From DATKDF01 sp963752045 (lineage in GTDB: Bacteria; Acidobacteriota; Vicinamibacteria; Vicinamibacterales; SCN-69-37), in contig CAVVWN010000008.1 in NCBI GenBank assembly GCA_963752045.1, positions 248,001 to 312,000 on the forward strand: a stretch of DNA of 64,000 bases, written 5' to 3'. Shown here piece after piece: positions 51,855-60,440 of the stretch. How positions within the stretch are numbered: the first letter of the stretch is position 1; every line of letters begins with the position of its first letter. The notes below the pieces were generated by a model, which was not told the origin of the DNA, did not search any database, and saw nothing but the letters and a program-made list of their open reading frames with translations. A program made the translations under genes and the position numbers.

Positions 51855-52930
51855 GCGTCGAGCGTGTGCTCGATCAGCCGGTCGACGCTGAATTCGGCGA
51901 CGACTCTCGCGCGGCCGGCTTTGGCGAGACGCGTGCGGAGCGGGGCGTCGCCGAGCAGGCGCACGATGGCGTCTGCGAGCGCCACCTCGTCGTGCGTCGG
52001 CACCAGCAGTCCGGTCTCGCCGTCGACGATGATCTCGGGAATGCCGCCGGCTCGGGTGGCCACCACGGCGCGCCGGCAGGCCATGGCATCGAGCACCGCC
52101 GTGCCGAGCCCCTCGGCGAGCGAGCTCACGACGAAGACGTCGAGCGACTTGACGAGGGCCATGGCATCGCGGCGCTGGCCCGCGACGAACACGTGGCGGT
52201 CGAGGCCGTTGTGCCTGATCTGCTGTTCCAGGGCAGGGCGGAGCTCGCCATCTCCGATGATGACGAACCGCGCGTCGGGGATCTGGCGAACGACCCGGGC
52301 GGCCGCTCCGACGAGGTACTTGTGTCCCTTCTGCGGCACGAGTGCCGCCACGCTGCCAACGACCGGCGCGCCGTGCGGCAGCCAGAACGTGGCGTGTACG
52401 TCGGCGGCTGGCACCTTGTCGATGGCGCGGACGTCCACGCCGTCGTGGACGACCACGACGTCGTCGTCGGGCACGCCGTCTCCGACGAGCATGTCCCGAA
52501 TGATGGCCGAGGCGGCGAGGAAGCCGGTCACGCGGCGGTACTTCCATCGTGAAAAAGCCTGCCGCTCGAGATGGTGATCGATGCGGCGCGCCGCCAGGAG
52601 GACGGGCGCGGGGGAGACGGCATGCGGCATCTCCAGCGCCATCGCCGCGAGTGACACGGACACCGGGTCATGTGCGTGAACGACGGCCGGCTTGACGTCG
52701 CCGACGATCCGCGCGAGCTGCCATCCGGTGTGGACGTCGAATTCGCTCCGAGGCGCAAGCGGGATGAAACGCAGGCCTTCAGTGGCACGCCGCTCGACAT
52801 CCCCGTCGTCGGTTGCGGCGAGCACGGCCGGGTGGCCCAGGCTCTCGAGGCCCTCGACGAGGGCGAGCACCTGCCGGCGCCGGCCGGGCCGTCGGCGGTC
52901 GGTCTGGACGTGGAGCGACCGGATGCTCAA
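51827..52930 (-). CDS. GT4-family glycosyltransferase
   Basis: 367-residue GT-B enzyme. The N-terminal domain has VLALVEGLESLGHPAVLAA and VVHAHDPVSVSLAAMA. The C-terminal Glycos_transf_1 domain has VGSVAALVPQKGHKYLVGAA, RFVIIGDGELRPALE, VFVAGQRRDAMALV, and the donor-site motif SLAEGLGTAVLDAMACRRAV with E-x7-E. TTG start (52930) overlaps the GT2 stop. Probably adds a sugar to an envelope glycolipid or polysaccharide together with the GT2 neighbour. The N-terminal RRRPGRRR is unusually basic where relatives usually carry a Gly-rich loop. Confidence 0.87.
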   Translation of the reverse strand: MSIRSLHVQTDRRRPGRRRQVLALVEGLESLGHPAVLAATDDGDVERRATEGLRFIPLAPRSEFDVHTGWQLARIVGDVKPAVVHAHDPVSVSLAAMALEMPHAVSPAPVLLAARRIDHHLERQAFSRWKYRRVTGFLAASAIIRDMLVGDGVPDDDVVVVHDGVDVRAIDKVPAADVHATFWLPHGAPVVGSVAALVPQKGHKYLVGAAARVVRQIPDARFVIIGDGELRPALEQQIRHNGLDRHVFVAGQRRDAMALVKSLDVFVVSSLAEGLGTAVLDAMACRRAVVATRAGGIPEIIVDGETGLLVPTHDEVALADAIVRLLGDAPLRTRLAKAGRARVVAEFSVDRLIEHTLDAYRRFLGRQ

Positions 52931-53697
52931 GCCTGGCGGCCGCCCGCCTCACGTCGCCGCGTGGCGTCCCACAGCTTGGCGAACTTCAGGAAGACGTACC
53001 AGGCGCCCATGGCCGAGATGATCAACCCGGGAACGCCCTCGGCGAATCCCCGGCGCAGGATGTAATTGCGGATGAAGGCCGCCGGAGGACGGACGACGAG
53101 GTCCAGCCCGCCCGCGCGCCGACCCGCATCGAGCATCTGGGCCGCCGCGAGTGTCGAGTAGCGGTTGATCGTCTCCACGTGATGACCGAGGTCGCGGTAC
53201 GTGTAGTGCTGCAGGTGGTGCGACAGGCGGCCCACCGGGCCGTCGGCCTCGACCGACTCGTGCACGCGCATCGGTCGCCACCGCGCCGCGCGACGGTCGT
53301 ACAGCCGCAGTTGGTAGTCCGGATACCAGTCCGTCGTGCGGATCGATCGGCCGAGATGCCAGGCCAGGCGGGGAATCCGGTAGCCGACCGCGGCAGGTCC
53401 GGCCGAAAGCGTTGCGCGGATCTCGTCGCGAAGCTCCGGCGTGACGCGCTCGTCGGCGTCCACCGAGAGAATCCAGTCGTGCGACGCTTCGGACGCGGCG
53501 AAGTCCTTCTGTGCGGCGTACCCGGGCCAGTCGCGCTCGATGACGCGGGCCCCTCTGGCCCGCGCGCGCGCTACGGTGTCGTCGGTGCTTCCGCTGTCGA
53601 CGACGAGCACCTCGTCGGCCCAGGCGACCGAGTCGAGGCAGGCGTCGATGTGGCCGGCCTCGTTGAAGGTGATGACCGTGACCGACAGCGGCGGCAC
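52927..53697 (-). CDS. GT2-family glycosyltransferase (WaaE/KdtX-like)
   Basis: 256-residue GT-A enzyme: LSVTVITFNEAGHIDACLDS, VLVVDSGSTDDTVARARARG, WPGYAAQKDFAASEASHDWI, then LSVDADERVTPELRDEI with the metal DxD. The C-terminal half has FIRNYILRRGFAEGVPGLI and a weak membrane segment. The Y-A-A-Q-K-D and DADER motifs resemble LPS core beta-glucosyltransferases of the WaaE/KdtX group. GTG 53697 is 6 bases after a TATAGT -10, suggesting a leaderless transcript for the GT2-GT4 pair. Confidence 0.88.
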   Translation of the reverse strand: MPPLSVTVITFNEAGHIDACLDSVAWADEVLVVDSGSTDDTVARARARGARVIERDWPGYAAQKDFAASEASHDWILSVDADERVTPELRDEIRATLSAGPAAVGYRIPRLAWHLGRSIRTTDWYPDYQLRLYDRRAARWRPMRVHESVEADGPVGRLSHHLQHYTYRDLGHHVETINRYSTLAAAQMLDAGRRAGGLDLVVRPPAAFIRNYILRRGFAEGVPGLIISAMGAWYVFLKFAKLWDATRRREAGGRQA

Positions 53698-53703
53698 GGG
53701 GTG

Positions 53704-53709
53704 ACTATA
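53704..53709 (-). promoter_or_regulatory. -10 element, leaderless GT2-GT4 transcript
   Basis: TATAGT on the minus strand, 6 bases before GTG 53697, with no Shine-Dalgarno sequence. It lies in the 20-bp gap after the tolC stop. Confidence 0.5.
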
Positions 53710-53717
53710 GCAGGGCT

Positions 53718-55283
53718 TCAGTTGATCTTCTGCACCCGCTCGAAGTTGATGAGCGCGCGTTCGTACGCGATCATCGCCTGCACTTCGGAAAACTTTGCCT
53801 GGAAGAGCTGGGTCTGCCGGCTCTGCAGCTGGAATGTCGTGGACAGGCCGACGGCAAAGCGTCGCTCCTCCGCCTCGAGCTGCCGCTCGGTCGCTTCGCG
53901 ACTGCGTTGGAGCGCCTGCACCCGCCGGTAGCTCGTCTCCACGTCGCGAGCGGCCGCACGAACCTGCTCGACGACGCGCAACTCGGCTTCCTGCAGCGAC
54001 AACTGCTGCTGACGCTGCTGCACGCGAATCTGCGCGAGCCCGGCCTTGGCGCCGGTCAGCCCGAGCGGGATTCCGACGTTCACGCCGACGGTCCAGCTCG
54101 GATACGCGAACGTGAACGTGTCGCCGAGGACAGTGCCGTAGCTGATCTTCGCGAACTCGTCAGGGGCGATGAGCTGGGTGCCGCCGAATGCGCTCGACCG
54201 GAAGTTGACGTTGAGATCGACCGACGGCTTGGTGGCGTTGTCGGTGACCCGCTCGTTGAGCTCGGTGATCTCGAGGTTGCGGCGCTGCTGCTGAAGGTCG
54301 ATCCGGTTGGCGTGCGCGTTGGCGATCGCCGCCTCGACGTCGATCGTCGGCGGCTCGAGCGTGATGGCGTCGGTCGGCTCGATGTCCAGGGTCCAGTAGT
54401 CGGGGCGGCTCGGGTCCAGGATCAGGCGCCGCAGCGCGTCCTTGGCCGTCTGTATGTCGGCTTCGGTCGAGATGACGCTTTCGCGCCGGCCCTCCACCTG
54501 CGCCTCGTTCTCGACGATCTCAATCTCGGGGGCGACGCCCACTTCGACACGGGCGCGGGCCTGGCGCAGCGATTCCTCCGCCACGCGCATGTTTTCATTG
54601 GCCACCTTGTTCTGCTCGATGGCCGAGATCAGGCTGAGATAGGCGAACCGCACCGCCGTGTCGAGCTGGACCACGCTCTGCTGCACCTGCAGGTCCGCGA
54701 TGACCCGGTTGCGTTGGCTCGACTCGAGCGTCGCGCGGTTGCGATCGATCGAAAAGCCTTCCCAGAGCGGCTGGACGAATGTCAGCGAGAGCGACGACCC
54801 GAGCTGCGGGTTGAACGTGGCCAGGCCCGAGGCCGTGTTCCGATTGCCTCCCCAGTTCACCGTGTAGTTCCCGCCGTACCAGGGCAGCGCCTGACTGAGG
54901 CTCGTGCCGCCTGTGAAAGTCGACGTCGAGCTGTTCGTCCGCGTGCCGTCGGAATTGACGGCCTGCTGGCTCTCGGTGCTGTTGCGCGACAGGCTGACCG
55001 ACGTGAGCGGCAGAAACACCGACCGCGCCTGTGCGATGCTCTGGTCGGCGATGTCGAGGCCGAGACGGCTCGCCTTGAGCGCCAGGTTGGCCTCGAAGGC
55101 CATGTCGAGCGCGGCATCCATCGTGAGCCGAAGGACGCCGCCCTCCTGGGCGGTCTGGCCCCCACGGGCGGGATCGGAGGGCGTTTGCGCGAAGGCCATC
55201 GTGGCGCCGAGAGAGAAGGCGACACTGGTGACGACGGCTGCCCGCGCGTGCCGTAGAGCAAGGGATTCGAGGAGCGTTCTCAT
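53718..55283 (-). CDS. TolC-family outer membrane efflux protein
   Basis: 521 residues. Signal peptide ends near FAQTPSDP. Two OEP repeats follow with long helices: LRLTMDAALDMAFEANLALK, LDIADQSIAQARSVFLPLTS, LSLTFVQPLWEGFSIDRNRA, then in the second half ANAHANRIDLQQQRRNLEI, SVDLNVNFRSSAF and WTVGVNVGIPLGLTGAKAGL. Forms trimeric channel-tunnels for export. ATG 55283 is preferred over ATG 55298 because GGAGA lies 9-13 bases upstream and the signal peptide then has a normal length. No membrane-fusion or pump gene is adjacent. Confidence 0.9.
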   Translation of the reverse strand: MRTLLESLALRHARAAVVTSVAFSLGATMAFAQTPSDPARGGQTAQEGGVLRLTMDAALDMAFEANLALKASRLGLDIADQSIAQARSVFLPLTSVSLSRNSTESQQAVNSDGTRTNSSTSTFTGGTSLSQALPWYGGNYTVNWGGNRNTASGLATFNPQLGSSLSLTFVQPLWEGFSIDRNRATLESSQRNRVIADLQVQQSVVQLDTAVRFAYLSLISAIEQNKVANENMRVAEESLRQARARVEVGVAPEIEIVENEAQVEGRRESVISTEADIQTAKDALRRLILDPSRPDYWTLDIEPTDAITLEPPTIDVEAAIANAHANRIDLQQQRRNLEITELNERVTDNATKPSVDLNVNFRSSAFGGTQLIAPDEFAKISYGTVLGDTFTFAYPSWTVGVNVGIPLGLTGAKAGLAQIRVQQRQQQLSLQEAELRVVEQVRAAARDVETSYRRVQALQRSREATERQLEAEERRFAVGLSTTFQLQSRQTQLFQAKFSEVQAMIAYERALINFERVQKIN

Positions 55284-55364
55284 GAGCTGCTTCTCCATGG
55301 GCCGGTCGGGCCGGCTCGATGGCTGATCTAGACGTTCGGGACCGGCCACGGGTTTTGCCACCGC

Positions 55365-55372
55365 AATATACT
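55365..55372. promoter_or_regulatory. overlapping divergent -10 elements (tolC / S9 peptidase)
   Basis: AATATACT reads as TATACT on the plus strand (55367-55372) and TATATT on the minus strand (55370-55365). It is the only AT-rich patch in the 204-bp divergent gap and may serve both genes. Leaders of about 80 (tolC) and 110 (peptidase) bases would result. Otherwise the gap shows nothing. Confidence 0.4.
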
Positions 55373-55487
55373 AGCGGCCGGGTTTCGCGTTTTCGGGACC
55401 GGTCAGTCCCGCCTGGCGGACCCGAAACCCGTCCGAGCCCAGGTTCTACGGGCTCGAAGCCAGGCCAACACGGAGAGAGTGCAAACG

Positions 55488-57962
55488 ATGCGCCGAGTGC
55501 CGATTCTCGTGACCCTGGTCGCCGCGGCGACCCTCTGGACGGCCGCCGAGCCGGGAGGTCAGACATCCGCCGGGGCGATGCTCACCGTCGACAGCATCAT
55601 GCGGGGCCCGAAGCTCGTCGGGGCGGCCCCGTCTGCCGTGCGGTGGGCCAGAGACTCACAGACCGTCTACTTCAGCTGGCAGCGGCCGGACGACGATGCG
55701 TCCGCGACGTGGGCGGTTGGCCGGGACGGAAGCAATCTGCGCCAGCTCTCCGACGAACAGGCGCGTGACCTGGACGTGCCGCGGAGCGGCGAGTTCGATC
55801 GCGCGCGCGGGCGCATCCTCCTCACCGAATCCGGCGACATCGTCCTCTACGACGTAGCGACCGGGGCGCGCCGGCAGCTGACCCGGACGGCCGGTAACGA
55901 ATCGAGTCCCCGCTGGGCCCGGAAGGACACGGCCATCACGTTCGTGCGCGACGGCAACCTCTATCTTCTCAACCTCGCCGGCGATGGCACGGCGCTCGTG
56001 CAGCTCACCGACATCCGCCCCCCGGCCGAGAACGGGGCCGCCGGCCGCGAGGGCGGGGCGGCCGCTGGCCGCGGCGGCCGCGGAGCCGGTGCCCGTGGCG
56101 GGGCCCAGACCGATGCTCAGCGCTTTCTGCGCGAACAGGAGCGTGACCTGCTCGAGTACATCAGGCGGCTGTCCGAACAGGGTGGTCGCGGGGGCCGCGG
56201 TGGCCGCGGCGGTGGCCGCGGCGGGCGCGGCGGCCCGGCCGGACCGGCGGCAGAGCCGATCGCGCGCTTCGACCTCGGGCCTCGTCAGAGCGTCACAGGG
56301 CTGCAGCTCTCGGCCGACGAGCAGCACGTCTGGATCGCCGTGCTCGAGCGGCCGGAGGTGGATGCGCGCGGGCAGGACACACCCAACTACGTGACCGAGT
56401 CCGCCTATCCCGAGATGATTTCAGGGCGACCGAACGTGGGCGACTCACAGCCCCGGCGCCTGCTCGCCGTGCTCGACGTCAAGGCCGGGTCTTCGGTGTG
56501 GGCCGACGCATCGGCGTTCGCGGGCGTCGAACAGAAGGCCGACCCTGCGGCTGCCGACGTGCCCCGGCTGCTCAACTGGAGTCTGCCCGACGTCTCGCCT
56601 GACGGGGCGTTCAGCGTGGTTGCCGTCCGTGCCGCCGACAACAAGGACCGCTGGCTCGTGAGCGTCGATCCGGCGTCGGGCAAGGCCGCCGTCCTCGATG
56701 CGCTGCACGACGACGCGTGGATACGCGAGCAGTCCATCGACGGCAGCACCGTGGCGTGGCTTCCCGACAGCAGGCGGTTTCTGTTCCTGTCCGAGAAGAG
56801 CGGCTACATGCACCTCTACTCGCTCGACATGGCGGCGGCCGCGCCGGGCGCCGCAGCGCTCACGACGGGCGCGTGGGAAGTGACCTCGGCAAGCCTCTCG
56901 AGCGACCGCCAGACGGTGTTTCTCACGACGAACGAAACTCATCCGGGCGAGCGCCACTTCTACACGATGCCGGTGTCAGGCGGCGCGCGGACCCGGGTGA
57001 CCACGATGACCGGTTCGAACGACGTCACCGTCTCGCCCGACGAAGGCGCGCTCGCGGTGGTTTATTCCTACAGCAACAAGCCGCCCGAGCTCTTCGTGAT
57101 GCCCTTCACACCGGGCGGGTCCGCCACGCAGGTGACGACGACGCCGGCCGACGAGTGGCGCTCGTTCAAGTGGATCGATCCGAAAGTGGTGACCTACAAG
57201 GCGCGGGACGGCGCCGATGTCTACGCGCGACTCTACACTCCCGAGATGATCGGCGCGCGCCGCGACCGGCGGCGGCCCGGCGTCGTCTTTGTGCACGGAG
57301 CCGGGTACCTGCAGAACGCCCATCGCTACTGGTCGAGCTACTTCCGCGAGTACATGTTCCACAACTTGCTGGCCTCGCGCGGCTACGTCGTGCTCGATCC
57401 CGACTATCGAGCAAGCTCAGGTTACGGTCGCGACTGGCGCACGGCCATCTACCGGCACATGGGCGGCCACGACCTGAACGACGTTGTCGACGGCGCGAAG
57501 TTCCTCGTCGAGACCGAACGCGTGGATGCCAGGCGCCTGGGCGTGTACGGCGGCAGCTACGGCGGCTTCATCACCCTCATGGCGATGTTCACGTCCCCGG
57601 AGACGTTTGCCGCCGGCGCCGCGCTGCGACCGGTGACCGACTGGGCGCACTACAACCACGGGTACACGTCCAACATCCTCAACGTGCCGCAGGTCGACCC
57701 CGAAGCCTACAAGCGCAGCTCGCCAATCTACTTCGCCGAAGGCCTCACCGGACGCCTGCTCATCGCGCACGGCATGGTCGACACCAACGTCTTCTTCCAG
57801 GACTCGGTGCGGCTGGCGCAGCGGCTGATCGAACTGCGCAAGGAGAACTGGGAGATCGCGCCGTATCCGGTCGAGAACCACGGCTTCACCGAAGAGACCA
57901 GCTGGGCCGACGAGTACAAGCGCATCCTGAAGCTGTTCGAGGAAACGCTGAGGCTCAACTAG
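55488..57962 (+). CDS. secreted S9-family prolyl oligopeptidase (DPP IV-like)
   Basis: 824 residues from ATG 55488 (GGAGAGAG upstream; GTG 55479 is too close to it). Signal peptide about 1-24. A beta-propeller follows with repeated WD40-like blades (AVRWARDSQTVYFSWQR, WARKDTAITFVRDGNLYLL, WLPDSRRFLFLSEKSGYMHL). An alpha/beta hydrolase domain carries nucleophile GVYGGSYGGFITLM, Asp region AHGMVDTNVFFQDS and His VENHGFTEE. An Arg/Gly-rich low-complexity insert (about residues 175-255, GGRGGRGG units) interrupts the propeller. It likely degrades oligopeptides outside the cytoplasm, common in acidobacterial secretomes. Confidence 0.93.
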   Translation: MRRVPILVTLVAAATLWTAAEPGGQTSAGAMLTVDSIMRGPKLVGAAPSAVRWARDSQTVYFSWQRPDDDASATWAVGRDGSNLRQLSDEQARDLDVPRSGEFDRARGRILLTESGDIVLYDVATGARRQLTRTAGNESSPRWARKDTAITFVRDGNLYLLNLAGDGTALVQLTDIRPPAENGAAGREGGAAAGRGGRGAGARGGAQTDAQRFLREQERDLLEYIRRLSEQGGRGGRGGRGGGRGGRGGPAGPAAEPIARFDLGPRQSVTGLQLSADEQHVWIAVLERPEVDARGQDTPNYVTESAYPEMISGRPNVGDSQPRRLLAVLDVKAGSSVWADASAFAGVEQKADPAAADVPRLLNWSLPDVSPDGAFSVVAVRAADNKDRWLVSVDPASGKAAVLDALHDDAWIREQSIDGSTVAWLPDSRRFLFLSEKSGYMHLYSLDMAAAAPGAAALTTGAWEVTSASLSSDRQTVFLTTNETHPGERHFYTMPVSGGARTRVTTMTGSNDVTVSPDEGALAVVYSYSNKPPELFVMPFTPGGSATQVTTTPADEWRSFKWIDPKVVTYKARDGADVYARLYTPEMIGARRDRRRPGVVFVHGAGYLQNAHRYWSSYFREYMFHNLLASRGYVVLDPDYRASSGYGRDWRTAIYRHMGGHDLNDVVDGAKFLVETERVDARRLGVYGGSYGGFITLMAMFTSPETFAAGAALRPVTDWAHYNHGYTSNILNVPQVDPEAYKRSSPIYFAEGLTGRLLIAHGMVDTNVFFQDSVRLAQRLIELRKENWEIAPYPVENHGFTEETSWADEYKRILKLFEETLRLN

Positions 57963-57984
57963 GTGCCCGACGAGGGACGCAGGC

Positions 57985-58554
57985 ATGGATCGTGACGACG
58001 TCGTGAAGCTGTTTCGTGAATCAGGGGCGCTGCTCGAGGGGCATTTCCGGCTGTCGTCCGGGCTGCACAGCGCCGGCTATCTGCAGTGCGCGCTCGTGCT
58101 TCAGCATCCGGCCCATGCCGAGTCGCTCGGAAGGGCTCTCGCGGCCCTTCTCGCGTCGCACGCGCCGACTGTCGTCCTGTCGCCGGCCCTCGGCGGGCTC
58201 ATCATCGGACACGAAGTGGCCCGGGGCCTGGGCGTTCGGGCCATCTTTGCCGAACGGCAGGACGGCGCCATGACCCTGCGGCGCGGCTTCCGGATCGAGC
58301 CGGCAGACCGCGTCGTCGTGATCGAGGACGTGGTCACGACCGGCGGCTCGACCAAGGAGACCATGGCGGTGGCGCGAGCGGCGGGCGCAACGGTCGTCGC
58401 CACGGGAGCCGTGATCGACCGCAGCGGCGGATCGACCGATCTCGACGTGCCGTTCGTCGCGCTGGCGGCGGTGGCGCTTGCCACCCATCAGCCCGACGCG
58501 TGTCCCATGTGCGCGGCCGGCCAGCCGGTCGTCAAGCCTGGATCACGGGGTTAG
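57985..58554 (+). CDS. pyrE: orotate phosphoribosyltransferase PyrE
   Basis: 189 residues. LFRESGALLEGHFRLSSGLH, YLQCALVLQHP, VVLSPALGGLIIGHEVARGL, FAERQDGAMTLRRGF, PRPP loop VVVIEDVVTTGGSTKET, and a terminal CPMCAAGQPVVKPGSRG seen in one bacterial OPRT group. Converts orotate and PRPP to OMP. It lies 22 bp after the S9 peptidase gene. The stop codon (58552-58554) overlaps the left end of the hairpin element, so insertion of that element may have supplied part of the stop. Confidence 0.93.
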   Translation: MDRDDVVKLFRESGALLEGHFRLSSGLHSAGYLQCALVLQHPAHAESLGRALAALLASHAPTVVLSPALGGLIIGHEVARGLGVRAIFAERQDGAMTLRRGFRIEPADRVVVIEDVVTTGGSTKETMAVARAAGATVVATGAVIDRSGGSTDLDVPFVALAAVALATHQPDACPMCAAGQPVVKPGSRG

Positions 58555-58711
58555 GGCCCGTCAGGGAATAGGTGATGCATTCTGGCCGCCGATGCATCCC
58601 GGCCTGCGGCGTTGCTCGTCGGTCAAATACCCTGGGTATTCTCCCTCCTCGCGCCTTGCAGGGCGGGCGCCTCGACGGCCAGAATGCATCACCTATTCCC
58701 TGACGGGCCCT
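58553..58711. repeat. 159-bp palindromic element with 36-bp perfect inverted repeats (MITE/REP-like)
   Basis: Left arm 58553-58588 and right arm 58676-58711 are exact 36-bp inverted repeats (AGGGCCCGTCAGGGAATAGG opens the left arm). The interior continues as an imperfect palindrome around the centre AATACCCTGGGTATT (58626-58640). The whole element can fold into one long hairpin. It codes for nothing. It begins inside the pyrE stop codon and may act as a terminator or mRNA stabiliser. Likely a non-autonomous, repeated element; other copies are not in this window. Confidence 0.88.
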
Positions 58712-58767
58712 TAGGGCCCTATCGCGATCATCACGTTGAACTATGCTGATGCGAATGCATGTTCCGC

Positions 58768-58816
58768 GTACCTGTCGTACCTGTCGTACCCGTCGTACTC
58801 GTACCTGTCGTACCCG
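58768..58816 (-). repeat. 9-bp tandem repeat (GGTACGACA family, inverted)
   Basis: GTACCTGTC/GTACCCGTC copies end directly before the truA ATG. On the minus strand they read GGTACGACA/GGTACGACG, the same unit as at 673-764. No Shine-Dalgarno sequence remains before truA. Confidence 0.9.
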
Positions 58817-59621
58817 ATGCGCACGCTCAAGCTGACGCTGGCCTATGACGGCACCAACTACGTCGGCTGGCAGCGGCAGGAGAACGGCACGTCCGTGCAG
58901 GAAGTGGTCGAGTCGGCGTTCGTGCCGCTCATGAGCACGGCCAGAGAACGGCCGGCGCAATCGCGGGCCCGCGGCGGAACCGCGATCGACGGGCGAGGGC
59001 CAACCGTGGCCGGGGCCGGCCGTACCGATGCGGGCGTTCATGCGCTCGGCCAGGTGGCGAGCGTGACGCTCGACATGGGCCTCGAGGCGTCGGCCGTTCA
59101 ACGGGCACTCAACGTCAGGCTGCCGGCCGACGTCCGCGTGGTGGCCGTGGCCGATGCCAAACCGGGATTTCACGCACGGTACCACGCAACAGGGAAGACC
59201 TACCGGTACCGGATCTCGACCCAGCCGGTGGCGTCGCCGTTCGAGCGGTGGTTCGTCTGGCACGCGCCCGAAGCCCGGGACGCGGACGCCATGCGTGCGG
59301 CCGCTCAGCGTCTGGTTGGGACCCACGACTTCGCTTCGTTCCAGGCGGCCGGGTCCGCCATTCGCGACACCGTGCGCACGATCAGCCGGCTCGACGTCTC
59401 GGACCGAGGCCGGCGGCATCGTCCTGACCGTCGAGGGCGATGGATTTCTGCGCCACATGGTGCGGACGATTGCCGGCACCCTCGTCGAGGTCGGCGGCGG
59501 CCTGCGCCGGCCGGAGGCGATCGACGCGATTCTCGCGGCGAGGGATCGGGCCGCCGCGGGGGCAACGGCTCCAGCGTCAGGGCTGACGCTGGTTGCCGTC
59601 AGCTATCCCGCCGTCTGCTAA
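58817..59621 (+). CDS. truA: tRNA pseudouridine(38-40) synthase TruA, apparent frameshift
   Basis: Isomerises uridines 38-40 in the anticodon arm. LKLTLAYDGTNYVGWQRQ, catalytic Asp in GAGRTDAGVHALGQVAS, LNVRLPADVRVV, FHARYHATGKTYRY, FERWFVWH and ASFQAAGS lead to a break at 59404-59405 (GACCGAGG, one extra C). Removing it gives LDVSDEAGGIVLTVEGDGFL, then HMVRTIAGTLVEVGGG and the end at LTLVAVSYPAVC, 267 residues, normal. Uncorrected, the frame runs on into uppS as a false fusion. The start abuts the 9-bp repeat. Confidence 0.92.
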
Positions 59622-59644
59622 GATCGGCGCTGGCGTTCCTGTTT

Positions 59645-60436
59645 ATGGGCTTCTCCGACATGCTGGCGGCCTCCCCCCCGGGTTCTCCGGAGGAAGCGCT
59701 CGTGCGCCGTATCGACTTCGACCGGCTGCCACGGCACGTGGCCGTCATCATGGACGGCAACGGCCGCTGGGCCGAGAGCCGTCATCTGCCGCGCGTCGAG
59801 GGGCACCGGGCCGGCACGGCGGCCGTGCGGGAAACCGTGGAGACGGCGGCCCGGCTCGGCGTGTCGGTGCTCACGCTCTACGCGTTCTCGATGGAGAACT
59901 GGAAGCGGCCAGACACGGAAGTGTCGGCCCTGATGGGCCTGCTCAAGCACTATCTCAGACTCGAGCTCAACACCCTGCTCAAGAATGACATCCGCTTCCG
60001 GGTCATCGGGGAACCGTCCCGGCTGAAGCCTGAGATCCTGCGGGAGCTCGAGAGTGCCGAAGCGCGCACCCGCGACAACGGCGGCATGATCTTCAACATC
60101 GCGCTGAGCTACGGCGGGCGGGCCGAGATCGTCGAGGCCGCCCGGCGCGCCATCCGGCAGGGCATTCCCGCCGAGGCGCTCGACGAAACCACATTCGCGT
60201 CGCTGCTCTACACGGCGGGCCAGCCGGATCCCGACCTGCTGATTCGGACGAGCGGAGAGATGCGCGTGAGCAACTTCCTCCTCTGGCAGATCGCCTACGC
60301 CGAGATCTGGGTGACCGACGCGTTGTGGCCGGACTTCCGGGCCCGACATCTCCTCGAAGCCGTCCTCGACTATCAGAAGCGCGACCGCCGCTACGGCGCC
60401 ATTGCGTCGCAGGCCGTAGGCGCGGGCCGGGACTGA
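59645..60436 (+). CDS. uppS: undecaprenyl diphosphate synthase UppS
   Basis: Makes the C55 carrier lipid for peptidoglycan and O-antigen. 263 residues: RHVAVIMDGNGRWAESRHLP with catalytic Asp, EGHRAGTAAVRETVETAARL, LTLYAFSMENWKRPDTEV, RFRVIGEPSRL, NIALSYGGRAEIVEA, and the diphosphate-binding PDLLIRTSGEMRVSNFLLWQ. The start at ATG 59645 is in the same frame as the 5' part of truA only because of the truA indel. A -10-like TAAGAT (59618-59623) overlaps the truA stop. First of uppS-cdsA-dxr-rseP. Confidence 0.96.
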   Translation: MGFSDMLAASPPGSPEEALVRRIDFDRLPRHVAVIMDGNGRWAESRHLPRVEGHRAGTAAVRETVETAARLGVSVLTLYAFSMENWKRPDTEVSALMGLLKHYLRLELNTLLKNDIRFRVIGEPSRLKPEILRELESAEARTRDNGGMIFNIALSYGGRAEIVEAARRAIRQGIPAEALDETTFASLLYTAGQPDPDLLIRTSGEMRVSNFLLWQIAYAEIWVTDALWPDFRARHLLEAVLDYQKRDRRYGAIASQAVGAGRD

Positions 60437-60440
60437 TCGG

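Noticed and set aside
58736..60436. Apparent TruA-UppS fusion protein
   Set aside because: The middle section is out of frame with TruA; a single extra base at 59404-59405 creates the fusion. Both proteins have normal separate lengths after correction.
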